DNA from: Methanobrevibacter sp.
Lineage (GTDB): Archaea; Methanobacteriota; Methanobacteria; Methanobacteriales; Methanobacteriaceae
Assembly (NCBI GenBank): GCA_017434555.1
Contig: JAFRFB010000041.1
Location: 1-39,859, forward strand
Direction of reading: 5' to 3'
Length of the DNA: 39,859 nt
Notes under the pieces: model-generated
Seen by the model: the letters and a program-made list of their open reading frames with translations, nothing else
The model's database searches: none
Told to the model about the DNA's origin: nothing
Part shown: positions 16,815 to 24,867 of the stretch, piece by piece
Layout: every line of letters begins with the position of its first letter
Position numbering within the stretch: the stretch's first letter is position 1
Made by a program: the position numbers and the translations under genes

Positions 16815-17642
16815 ATGAACTTATCAAAACTGTTTGAAAAAAATGAAGAAAAAGAATTTACCACATTTCCATCAACTCTGGAAACATATGCGTGGTATAA
16901 GCCTTTTTTAATAATAATTATAGCAGCAATATTATCTTTGGTGATATCGTCAGTTATATTCAAAATTGCGGGAGTAAACGTAAAGGCAGGTGGAATAGAA
17001 CGAATTATTTATTCATCAATTACTATGATTGCTTTGATTCCAGGTATTTATATTGGATTTAAATTGCTCTATAAAATTCCGTTTTCCACACAGATAGCAC
17101 CTATCAGGAAATGGAATTGGGGTATTTACATTAAATCATTTATTATAACTTTAATTGTTTATGGAGTATTTCAAGTAGTACCTCTTTTAGTTTCAGGAAA
17201 GCCGAATATAACCAATACTTCAATTGCAGTTCTCATATTATGTTTAATTTTACCACTAGTTCAGGGTTTTGCGGAAGAATACTTATGCCGTGGACTACTC
17301 ATGCAAACATTCGGATCATGGTTTAAAATACCTATTGTGGCAATCTTCCTTCAGGCGATAATATTCTCTCTATTGCATCCTTACGAGATACTAGCAGCAA
17401 TAGGAGTATTTTGCGTAGGATTTGTATATGGTTTCATAACCTGGTATGGTCAAGGTCTTGAATCAGCATCAGCAATGCATGCGGTAAATAATATGTTTGC
17501 ATTTCTTGCATTGGGACTAGGTCTTCAGCAGACAGAATCACCAAACGAGGTATTTTCTTTCGTGATGAATTTAGTTTTACTGGTAATTCCAATCATAATT
17601 ATTTTTGTATTGGATAAAAAATTCAATTTTTTCGATTCATGA
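16815..17642 (+). CDS. CPBP-family intramembrane metalloprotease
   Basis: Multi-pass membrane protein of the CAAX protease / bacteriocin-processing (Abi) family. Catalytic motifs are EEYLCRG (EExxxR), LLHPYE for the second His site, and HAVNNMF (HxxxN). About seven hydrophobic segments are visible between residues 35 and 270. The N-terminal cytoplasmic stretch TFPSTLETYAWYKP is repeated almost exactly in the next gene, so the pair arose by duplication. AAGGAG precedes the ATG by about 8 bases. Substrate unknown; such proteins act on prenylated proteins, peptides or in immunity in other organisms. Confidence 0.88.
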   Translation: MNLSKLFEKNEEKEFTTFPSTLETYAWYKPFLIIIIAAILSLVISSVIFKIAGVNVKAGGIERIIYSSITMIALIPGIYIGFKLLYKIPFSTQIAPIRKWNWGIYIKSFIITLIVYGVFQVVPLLVSGKPNITNTSIAVLILCLILPLVQGFAEEYLCRGLLMQTFGSWFKIPIVAIFLQAIIFSLLHPYEILAAIGVFCVGFVYGFITWYGQGLESASAMHAVNNMFAFLALGLGLQQTESPNEVFSFVMNLVLLVIPIIIIFVLDKKFNFFDS

Positions 17643-17661
17643 GAATTAAAGAGTGATAATT

Positions 17662-18543
17662 ATGTCAATTAATGAAAAAATTTCGGATTATATTACATTT
17701 CCAAGAACTTTTGAGAATTATGCATGGTATAAACCATTGATTGTTTTCATAATTGCTTCAGTAATAATGTTCTTTATTGGAGGAATAATAGTAGTATCTA
17801 CCGCATTATTGTTTGGAACAGATTTTACAAGATTCCTTCTTGGTGGAGGTATTGATGGATTGAACTCTTCGTTGCCTGTGCTTTTTTCAGATTTGATTAT
17901 TATGCTATTTATTCCGGCACTATACATTTCATCAAAAATTGTTAGGGATAGGCCGTTCTCATCATATTCCTCTTCACGTGGCGGATGGAACTTCAAACTC
18001 TTTTTAAAAGCATTAATAATACCATTAATACTCTATTTGGTTTATCAAGGCATATACACCACCATTACTGGGGGAGGAAATGGTACATTTCAATTATCAA
18101 TATCATTTTTGCTTGTGATTTTTATTACTGTACCTCTTCAGTCTATTGCTGAGGAATACCTGTTTCGTGGAATTCTTTTGCAAACATTAGGATCATGGTT
18201 TAAAATACCAATTTTAGCAATAGTTATTCAAGCTCTAATTTTTGGACTAGTACATGGATACAACAGTTTCGGATTCATTGAAACGTTAATAACAGGTCTT
18301 ATTTGCGGATTTTTTGCTTGGAAAACAAACGGTATAGAAGTAAGCAGTGCATTCCATGCAGCGAATAATATGTGTGTTGGTATATCCATCATGCTGGGAC
18401 TGCAAACTTCAACTTCATCCCCACAGTTAAGCAGTGTTTTACCATTGATTGTTTTTGAAATACTGCTTTGTGTCTTATTGTATTATATTGGCAATAAAAC
18501 CAACTGGTTTGGTGAAATCCCAGAAAACACTCAAAACGTATGA
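17662..18543 (+). CDS. CPBP-family intramembrane metalloprotease, paralogue
   Basis: Second member of the tandem pair, 293 residues. It has EEYLFRGILLQTLGSWFKIP, nearly identical to the corresponding part of the upstream protein, FGLVHGYN (second His) and HAANNM (HxxxN). The N-terminal FPRTFENYAWYKP matches the paralogue. A longer loop separates the first membrane segments. The frame opens at GTG 17653, but this belongs to a GTGATAATT ribosome binding site; ATG 17662 is preferred. The 19-base gap suggests co-transcription. A strong terminator begins at its stop codon. Confidence 0.88.
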   Translation: MSINEKISDYITFPRTFENYAWYKPLIVFIIASVIMFFIGGIIVVSTALLFGTDFTRFLLGGGIDGLNSSLPVLFSDLIIMLFIPALYISSKIVRDRPFSSYSSSRGGWNFKLFLKALIIPLILYLVYQGIYTTITGGGNGTFQLSISFLLVIFITVPLQSIAEEYLFRGILLQTLGSWFKIPILAIVIQALIFGLVHGYNSFGFIETLITGLICGFFAWKTNGIEVSSAFHAANNMCVGISIMLGLQTSTSSPQLSSVLPLIVFEILLCVLLYYIGNKTNWFGEIPENTQNV

Positions 18544-18570
18544 TTATTCATTTATGAATAATCTTTTTTT
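18542..18570 (+). terminator. Terminator after the CPBP pair
   Basis: GATTATTCAT (18542-18551) and ATGAATAATC (18554-18563) form a perfect 10-bp stem with a minimal loop, overlapping the stop codon, followed by T7. Confidence 0.8.
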
Positions 18571-18756
18571 CTTCTTTTGAGCATATACAACAAATTAAAA
18601 AGAATACACAATAAAATTGTGTTCCATCCTCAAATCATATAAACATTGTATTAAATCCTCACTTTTCTTGATTATATTTATTTTTTTTAATCTGTGTGAT
18701 TCAAATGTAAAATCAGAATACATTAATCAATAGAATTAACATGATTATGTAACTTA

Positions 18757-18767
18757 TTTATATATTA
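18757..18767 (+). promoter_or_regulatory. TATA box of the third protease-like gene
   Basis: TTTATATATTA centred about 26 bases before the ATG at 18788. There is no ribosome binding site between them, so a leaderless transcript is predicted. Confidence 0.45.
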
Positions 18768-18787
18768 TCCAAAATATACTTCTATAT

Positions 18788-19483
18788 ATGGTTGAAATAG
18801 ATAGATTTAAATTTGAAGATAAAGATTTTGATTTTCCGATTTATAACAAAAATCCATACATTCCCAAATGGGGATGGGTTGTGTTATTCGTAACATTTCT
18901 CATTGGAACTTTGTTATCATTGTCTAGCAATATTCTTTTTACAATATTAGGTTGTATAGTGTATATTGTTCCAGTATTATATTTTTTAAAATGGGATTAT
19001 AAAGCAATATTTAGAAAACCTTCCCGTAGAGATATTCTTCTGGCAGTAGCTCTTTTCATCGGATATTTTGTATATGCAATGGTGATGGAAGCAATATTGA
19101 AACAATTTGGAATAGTAAGTAACGGACCTATTTCTCAAGAATCCGTAACAGTAATGACCCTATTTACATCGATATTTTCATTAATGGGAGAAGAATTCCT
19201 CAAATTCATACCATTCATGTTTTTCTTAAGGGTGATTTACAAATTCTCAAATAATCGTAAATTATCTGTAATCATATCTATGCTTATAGTAATGGCGATG
19301 TTTGCATATATGCATTCGTTTAATCCTGCCCTGTTTTTATTTGCACTTTGTATACAAGGATTCGGATCAATATTTGAGTTTTATGGATATATTAAAACTA
19401 AAAGCATTTGGGTTCCATACCTCAGTCATTTATTTACTGATTACTTTATTTTCATTATTATATTGCTTGGATTCAATATCTAA
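18788..19483 (+). CDS. Diverged CPBP/PrsW-like membrane protease
   Basis: 231 residues with about six hydrophobic segments. The first motif is EEFLK (EExxK, the PrsW form) instead of EExxxR; a second His is in FAYMHSF and a third in SHLFTDY (HxxxD). The combination sits between the CPBP and PrsW families, so assignment to either is tentative. It lacks the FPxTxExYAWYKP N-terminus of its two upstream neighbours and has its own promoter and probably a leaderless mRNA. It converges on the methyltransferase gene; a T6 run in the gap (19524-19529) may end it. Confidence 0.65.
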   Translation: MVEIDRFKFEDKDFDFPIYNKNPYIPKWGWVVLFVTFLIGTLLSLSSNILFTILGCIVYIVPVLYFLKWDYKAIFRKPSRRDILLAVALFIGYFVYAMVMEAILKQFGIVSNGPISQESVTVMTLFTSIFSLMGEEFLKFIPFMFFLRVIYKFSNNRKLSVIISMLIVMAMFAYMHSFNPALFLFALCIQGFGSIFEFYGYIKTKSIWVPYLSHLFTDYFIFIIILLGFNI

Positions 19484-19538
19484 GCAATTATATTTTTCAT
19501 TATTTTAAACACTTCAAAAACTATTTTTTAATAAATAA

Positions 19539-20360
19539 TTATTCTTTTTTCCACCAGATTAAAATCCAGTCTGCCTTATCTTTTTTGTTGTATAATTTTC
19601 CGGTTTCAGGATTTTTGGTGAGGATTTTTTCCAAGTATTCTTTCAGCTTATCCTTTTCATTATCGTCCAATAAATCAAGGCGGAACTTTCCATTGTCCAT
19701 TGCTTCTTCAATAGTGTCATATTCTCTATATGCCTTGATGTCAAGTCTTTCGACATTCGCATAGATTCCCATGTTGAATAATATATTGAATAGGTAATTA
19801 TGTCCTGGAAAATGTTTGTTTTCACGTCCGATGTATTCGTTGAACTCTCCTTCTATTTTCCAGTTTTCAGGACCGAAAAGTGTGATAAAAACATATTTGT
19901 TGGCTATTTTATTGATTGTTTCTAATGTCTTTTTAATTGGTATTATTCCGTTCAGTGACCTTGATGCTAAAACCACGTCATGGGCTCCAACCTCTTCATA
20001 TGTTATATCTTCTAAGGGTTTTAATATGGTTTCAACATTATTGATACCCAGTTCTTCTGCCCTTTCGTTTAATAGCTCCAGCATTTTGACAGATGAGTCA
20101 ACTCCAGTTACCTTTTTCACCTTACGTGATAGAGGAAGTGTAATTGATCCTTCACCACAACCCAAATCAAGAACACTGTCGTTTTCATCAATTATTAATT
20201 TTGAGAATAACAAATCATGATAATCGTCTTTTTTTGCTCTTTTGTGAAAACTGGCCGCTGCCTTATCCCAGTCTTTTCCACGGTCTTCTTTTTGTTCTAG
20301 TTCATATGCCCAAAATTCATCCCATTTTAATTCATTTGGATTTTCAATGCACTGTTTCAT
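19539..20360 (-). CDS. Class I SAM-dependent methyltransferase
   Basis: Rossmann-type methyltransferase of 273 residues. Motif I is VLDLGCGEGSITLPL, followed by VTGVDSSVKMLELL (acidic end of strand 2) and DVVLASRSLNGI. The long N-terminal region with KEDRGKDWDKAAASFHKRA is seen in methanogen methyltransferases of unknown substrate. The frame opens at a GTG (20369) that belongs to a GGTG ribosome binding site; ATG 20360 is preferred. It overlaps the aldo/keto reductase gene by 17 bases and is last in a three-gene operon. Substrate cannot be inferred. Confidence 0.85.
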   Translation of the reverse strand: MKQCIENPNELKWDEFWAYELEQKEDRGKDWDKAAASFHKRAKKDDYHDLLFSKLIIDENDSVLDLGCGEGSITLPLSRKVKKVTGVDSSVKMLELLNERAEELGINNVETILKPLEDITYEEVGAHDVVLASRSLNGIIPIKKTLETINKIANKYVFITLFGPENWKIEGEFNEYIGRENKHFPGHNYLFNILFNMGIYANVERLDIKAYREYDTIEEAMDNGKFRLDLLDDNEKDKLKEYLEKILTKNPETGKLYNKKDKADWILIWWKKE

Positions 20361-21372
20361 TTCTAACACCTTTGGTTTTGCCGGTTAAAACATTTTGGAA
20401 GTCTTCATAATTTTCCTTAAGTAAACGTGGAATCTCTAATTCATATGGACATTTGTCAACACATTCAAAGCATTCTACACAGTTTTTAGTTTTTTCCATC
20501 ATTTCCTGGTATTCTTCGGTTAAATATGGTTCTGCCGGAAATCTTCTAATCCAAAGTGACATTCTTGCACATAAACTGATGTTGATTTCTTCAGGACACG
20601 GCATGCAGTATCCGCAGCCTCTGCAGAAGTTTTCGCCCAGTTCCTTTTTATCATTTTCAATGGCTTTTTTCAGTTCATCATCCAGAACTGTATTTTCATC
20701 ATATGACAGGAATTCATCAAGCTCTTCCAGTTTTTGAATTCCCCAAATAGGTAATACATTATCGAACTGATTCATAAATGCATATGATGCTTTTGAATTT
20801 GCAATTAATCCTCCGCCCATTCCTTTCATGGCCAGAAAACCGACATCTAAAGTTTTACATTTATTGACTAAATCTATTTCTTCGCTGCCGCTCAAATAGG
20901 AAAATGGGTATTGCAGTGTTTCATATAATCCTGAGTCAAGCGCTTCATGTGCATGTGTAATTTTGTGTGTTGTAATACCAATGTGTTTAATTTTGCCTTC
21001 TTCTTTTGCTTCAAGCATAGCTTTATATAGGTCATCTTCACTTTTTGGACAAAATGATAAATTGTGGAATTGATATAAATCCAAATAATCTGTTTTCATG
21101 CTTTTAAGTGAGGTTTCAAGTTGATTCCAGAATTCCTCCACTTCTTCAGCGGCACCTTTACTTGCAAGATATATATTTTCACGCACGTCCTCAAATGCTT
21201 CGCCTAATTTGGCTTCGCTGTCTGTGTAGAAATGTGCAGTGTCATAGAAATTTATTCCGTTTTCATAGGCATGATGCAGTATTTCAACGGAATCCACCAT
21301 ATTTCTTCTCTGGATTGGAAGAGCTCCAAATCCATTTTTATTAACTTCCAAATTTGTCTTTCCAAGTCTCAT
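20344..21372 (-). CDS. Aldo/keto reductase with C-terminal ferredoxin domain
   Basis: Oxidoreductase of 342 residues. The TIM-barrel part has the catalytic tetrad in place: Asp and Tyr in FYDTAHFYT, Lys in YLASKGAA, His in LYQFHNLS. The last 90 residues carry CRGCGYCMPCP and CVECFECVDKCP, i.e. Cys sets for two [4Fe-4S] clusters. Such fusions suggest electron supply from or to ferredoxin instead of, or beside, NAD(P)H. It starts 1 base after the TPR gene ends and overlaps the methyltransferase gene, so the three are one operon. Confidence 0.88.
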   Translation of the reverse strand: MRLGKTNLEVNKNGFGALPIQRRNMVDSVEILHHAYENGINFYDTAHFYTDSEAKLGEAFEDVRENIYLASKGAAEEVEEFWNQLETSLKSMKTDYLDLYQFHNLSFCPKSEDDLYKAMLEAKEEGKIKHIGITTHKITHAHEALDSGLYETLQYPFSYLSGSEEIDLVNKCKTLDVGFLAMKGMGGGLIANSKASYAFMNQFDNVLPIWGIQKLEELDEFLSYDENTVLDDELKKAIENDKKELGENFCRGCGYCMPCPEEINISLCARMSLWIRRFPAEPYLTEEYQEMMEKTKNCVECFECVDKCPYELEIPRLLKENYEDFQNVLTGKTKGVRNETVH

Positions 21373-21373
21373 T

Positions 21374-22375
21374 TTAATAACCGATCATTTTTAATATTAC
21401 ATATAAAATAAGAATGATAGCTAAAAGGATAAGTGAGGTCTTTGCAGATAGGAACTTTGTCTGTCTGAATTCTTCGTCTTTTACTTCACCTGTTTTCATT
21501 ATCCTTTCCTTTTCAAAAGAACATTTCTGATAAATCATTTCCAGGTCATTTGGAAGTCTTCCATGTTCATTTAACATGTTGATTGTTTTATTCAGATATT
21601 TGATGGCTTCCTTATCATCATCAAGTTTAACGCAGCAGAAAGCGGCTTTATAATTGAAATTGGTTACCAGTTCCAAATCATCAACTTTCTTTTCATAGCT
21701 TATGCAGTGCTTATAGTTTTTAAGTGCACTTTTATATTCTTTGAGTTCGTATAGTGCGTCCGCTTTTGAATTGTATGCAAGCAATGTGTCTTCTTCTAAA
21801 AGGGATTTGTCCAAGTATTTTAATGCCTCATTATTCTTTCCAGTCTTTTGAAGCATCTGTCCTTTGTATAAATCTGACTTTGTATCTCCACCGTATTGAT
21901 TTTCATATATTTCCAGGTTTTTTAAGGCCTCGTCATATCTTTTGGCCTGAACCAAAAGTTCAATTTTACCCATTTTTACTTCTTTTTTGGAAATACGTGG
22001 CTTTTCAATTGGTGAATATGATTTGTATTTTTCTTCTGCCTTATCCATATATTCCAGGGCTTCATCAATTTTATTTTTATTGAATCTGGATAATGCCTTA
22101 TCACAGAGTACATTAATTGAGCGTGGTTGCCTTTTAAGGTATTCATCAAAGTATTTCTCACCATAGTCTCCATTGTCATGGGTTTCATCAAAATACTGAT
22201 AATACATCCCTTTTTCTTCAAGGGCAAGTAAATAATCCGCATCAATTAATAAATCTAAAATAGTTAGATATTCATCAATATCGTCTTTTGAATGTCTTTT
22301 TTTAGCTAATTTAAGAGCTTCTTTATAATTTTCATCTTGAATGTATAGTTTTGCCGTTTCTATAGCATCACTCAT
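21374..22375 (-). CDS. TPR-repeat protein with C-terminal membrane anchor
   Basis: 333 residues. Helical repeats of tetratricopeptide type run through most of the chain (for example KIDEALEYMDKAEE, RYDEALKNLEIYE, KNNEALKYLDKSL, EYKSALKNYKHC, DDKEAIKYLNKTI). The last 20 residues (TSLILLAIILILYVILKMIGY) form one membrane segment, so it is a tail-anchored scaffold facing the cytoplasm. A likely role is to recruit partners to the membrane; the co-transcribed reductase and methyltransferase are candidates. An imperfect ribosome binding site (AGGTCGAT) precedes the ATG. Confidence 0.8.
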   Translation of the reverse strand: MSDAIETAKLYIQDENYKEALKLAKKRHSKDDIDEYLTILDLLIDADYLLALEEKGMYYQYFDETHDNGDYGEKYFDEYLKRQPRSINVLCDKALSRFNKNKIDEALEYMDKAEEKYKSYSPIEKPRISKKEVKMGKIELLVQAKRYDEALKNLEIYENQYGGDTKSDLYKGQMLQKTGKNNEALKYLDKSLLEEDTLLAYNSKADALYELKEYKSALKNYKHCISYEKKVDDLELVTNFNYKAAFCCVKLDDDKEAIKYLNKTINMLNEHGRLPNDLEMIYQKCSFEKERIMKTGEVKDEEFRQTKFLSAKTSLILLAIILILYVILKMIGY

Positions 22376-22538
22376 TATATCGACCTATATTTTTTTATCG
22401 AACTCCATTTTTTTTATAACTACTCTAATTAAAAATTTGTATTTTTAAATTAAAAACATTAACTATTTTTAACAAGAAATTCAAAATTAATTATAGATAA
22501 ATCTTATTTTTATTAATAATTTAAATTGTGATGATTAA

Positions 22539-24206
22539 ATGAATGATTTAGAAGAAATTGTATATAAGCATGCCTTATTGAATGCAGCAAAACATAAGGG
22601 AAGCGCAAATCCCGGTGCTGTAATGGGTTCCATCATGGCAAATGAACCGGAACTTAGAAGCAGGGCAAAGGAAATCGGACCACTTGCCGGAAAAATTGTA
22701 GCTCAAGTCAATAATTTGTCTTCTGAAGAGCAGGCAAGCGAAATGGAAAAATATGGCGTAGAAGTTCAGGAAAAAAAGAAAGTTAAAGAAGTGGGACTTC
22801 AGGAACTTCCGGGAACTCATGAAAATATAGTTCTGCGTTTTGCTCCTAATCCTAGCGGACCTTTGCATATAGGACACTCAAGAGCTGCAGTTCCAAATGC
22901 GGAATATGTAAAAAGGCATGACGGTAAACTGATTTTAAGAATTGAAGATACCGATCCCAAAAGGGTCTATGAAGACGCTTATGAAATGATTCCGCAAGAT
23001 TTGAAATGGCTTGGAATCAATCCGGATGAAATAATATATCAGTCCGACAGATTTGACATTTATTATGATTATGCTCGCCAGTTGATTGAAAAAGGCGCAG
23101 CTTACATGTGTACCTGTGACGGTGCAGCATTTAAAGAGCTTAAGGATAACTGCAAACCATGTCCATGCAGAGACAATTCCGTTGAAGAAAATCTTGAATT
23201 GTGGGATAAATTTGATACTATGGATGCTGGAGATGCAGTATTGAGAGTAAAAACAGATATCAACCATAAAAATCCAGCTATTCGTGACTGGGTTGCAATG
23301 AGACTGGTTGATGAGACCCATCCTAGATTGGGCAATAAATACAGAATATATCCTATGATGAACTTCTCTGTAGCTGTGGACGACCATCTTATGGGAATGA
23401 CTCATGTATTAAGAGGAAAAGACCATTTGGCCAACAGTGAAAAACAGAAATATCTCTATGACCATATGGGCTGGGATTTACCTGAATTTATTCACTACGG
23501 CAGGTTAAAGATGGAAGACATTGCCTTAAGTACATCAAAAGCTCTTGAAGGCATTGAAAATGGAACTTACAGCGGATGGGACGATCCTAGACTTGGAACT
23601 TTAAGGGCTGTTGCAAGACGTGGAATTGATCCAAGAACCATTTATAACTTAATCACTGAAATCGGTGTTAAAATGGCAGATTCAGCTATCAGCTGGAAGA
23701 AAATTTACGGTCTGAACCGTAATCTTTTGGAACCTATAGCCAACCGTTATTTCTTTGTAGAGAATCCTCAGTTAATTGAAGTTAAAAATTATGAAGAGGG
23801 TGAGGTCACTATTGAAAGACCGCTTCATGCAGACCATTTGGATAGGGGCAACAGATTGCTTCCATTTAAAGGCAGTGCTTATTTGGCTAAAGAGGATGTT
23901 GGCGATGGTGTATTCAGACTGATGGATGCAGTCAATGTTGATATCAACGGAGATGAAGTTACATATAATTCAACTTCCTTTGAGGATGCAAGAGCCATTA
24001 AGGCCAGAATCATTCAATGGGTTCCTGTTGAAGAAAATGTGAACGTCACTATTGTAATGGATGATGCATCACTTAAAACAGGTTTGGGTGAATCTGCATT
24101 ATGTGATTTGAACGTGGGAGACATTGTTCAATTTGAAAGGGTAGGATTTGCACGTTTGGATGAAATCAAAGATGATGAATTAGTATTTTATTATGCACAT
24201 AAATAA
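22539..24206 (+). CDS. gltX: Glutamyl-tRNA synthetase
   Basis: Class I aminoacyl-tRNA synthetase charging tRNA(Glu), 555 residues, archaeal/eukaryotic (GlnRS-like) type with a helical N-terminal extension of about 95 residues. HIGH-type motif APNPSGPLHIGHSRA, KMSKS-type ALSTSK, and a Cys-rich knuckle (CTCDG, CKPCPC). The beta-barrel anticodon domain occupies the C-terminal third. In methanogens it also supplies Glu-tRNA(Gln) to the amidotransferase and Glu-tRNA for tetrapyrroles. A GTGATG ribosome binding site precedes ATG 22539. Confidence 0.97.
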   Translation: MNDLEEIVYKHALLNAAKHKGSANPGAVMGSIMANEPELRSRAKEIGPLAGKIVAQVNNLSSEEQASEMEKYGVEVQEKKKVKEVGLQELPGTHENIVLRFAPNPSGPLHIGHSRAAVPNAEYVKRHDGKLILRIEDTDPKRVYEDAYEMIPQDLKWLGINPDEIIYQSDRFDIYYDYARQLIEKGAAYMCTCDGAAFKELKDNCKPCPCRDNSVEENLELWDKFDTMDAGDAVLRVKTDINHKNPAIRDWVAMRLVDETHPRLGNKYRIYPMMNFSVAVDDHLMGMTHVLRGKDHLANSEKQKYLYDHMGWDLPEFIHYGRLKMEDIALSTSKALEGIENGTYSGWDDPRLGTLRAVARRGIDPRTIYNLITEIGVKMADSAISWKKIYGLNRNLLEPIANRYFFVENPQLIEVKNYEEGEVTIERPLHADHLDRGNRLLPFKGSAYLAKEDVGDGVFRLMDAVNVDINGDEVTYNSTSFEDARAIKARIIQWVPVEENVNVTIVMDDASLKTGLGESALCDLNVGDIVQFERVGFARLDEIKDDELVFYYAHK

Positions 24207-24215
24207 GGTGATTCA

Positions 24216-24680
24216 ATGACCTTTTTTACAAATGGTTTTGTCACATTAAAAACTCCTGAAGGTTTTGATGCCATTCCCAATAAGGGGGATTTTGTTGAAT
24301 TGGCGTTAGTTAATTCATCAATGCCTATGAACATCAAGTTTTCAATATCTCCAACGGCAATGGGTCTTCCTGACATTAAAAATCTGATGGAAGAGCAGTT
24401 GAAATCAAATCCTGAAATTGATGTGCTGATTTCTGATTTTCTAGCCATTAATGAGGATATCTATTATATGTTGGTATCTTCCATTAATGCTGATGAAATC
24501 CAAATCAGGCGTAATGAATTCATGTTTGTAAAAGATAACAATTTATATTCCTATGAATTCACATATCCTTATGCTGACGCTGAATTGGATGATTTTTATT
24601 TGAATATAATCCGTTCAATGGAAATCAAAAAAGCTAAATATCTATTGACTGATGACGGCTATAAGATAAATGAAGATTAA
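24216..24680 (+). CDS. Conserved-looking hypothetical protein, 154 aa
   Basis: Family not recognised. It is a soluble, acidic protein with no signal peptide or membrane segment. The N-terminal pattern NGFVTLKTPEGFDAIPNKGD and the alternating strand/helix composition recall PsbP/DcrB-like small domains, but this is only an impression. It follows gltX by 9 bases with an AAGGTGATT ribosome binding site, so it is probably co-transcribed with it. Translation-related function is not implied by that alone. Confidence 0.7.
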   Translation: MTFFTNGFVTLKTPEGFDAIPNKGDFVELALVNSSMPMNIKFSISPTAMGLPDIKNLMEEQLKSNPEIDVLISDFLAINEDIYYMLVSSINADEIQIRRNEFMFVKDNNLYSYEFTYPYADAELDDFYLNIIRSMEIKKAKYLLTDDGYKINED

Positions 24681-24832
24681 TTCATTTATTTTATTTTCAT
24701 TTTTTTATATTAAAGAAATGATTGATTATTTTGGCTTTTGTGTTTAAATTCTTGTTTTAAATTTTAGCTATTTTTAAAAATTCATGATAGTAATGAGTTT
24801 CAGTGTAATTTTTTATAGGCCATCTACATAAA

Positions 24833-24865
24833 AATAATAAAAAAGTCTGTCAAATTAATGACAGA
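24833..24865 (-). terminator. Terminator of the acidic anchored-protein gene
   Basis: On the minus strand TCTGTCA (complement of 24859-24865) pairs with TGACAGA (complement of 24846-24852) across a 6-base loop, and a T-rich run follows. It lies two bases after the stop codon at 24868. Confidence 0.65.
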
Positions 24866-24867
24866 TT

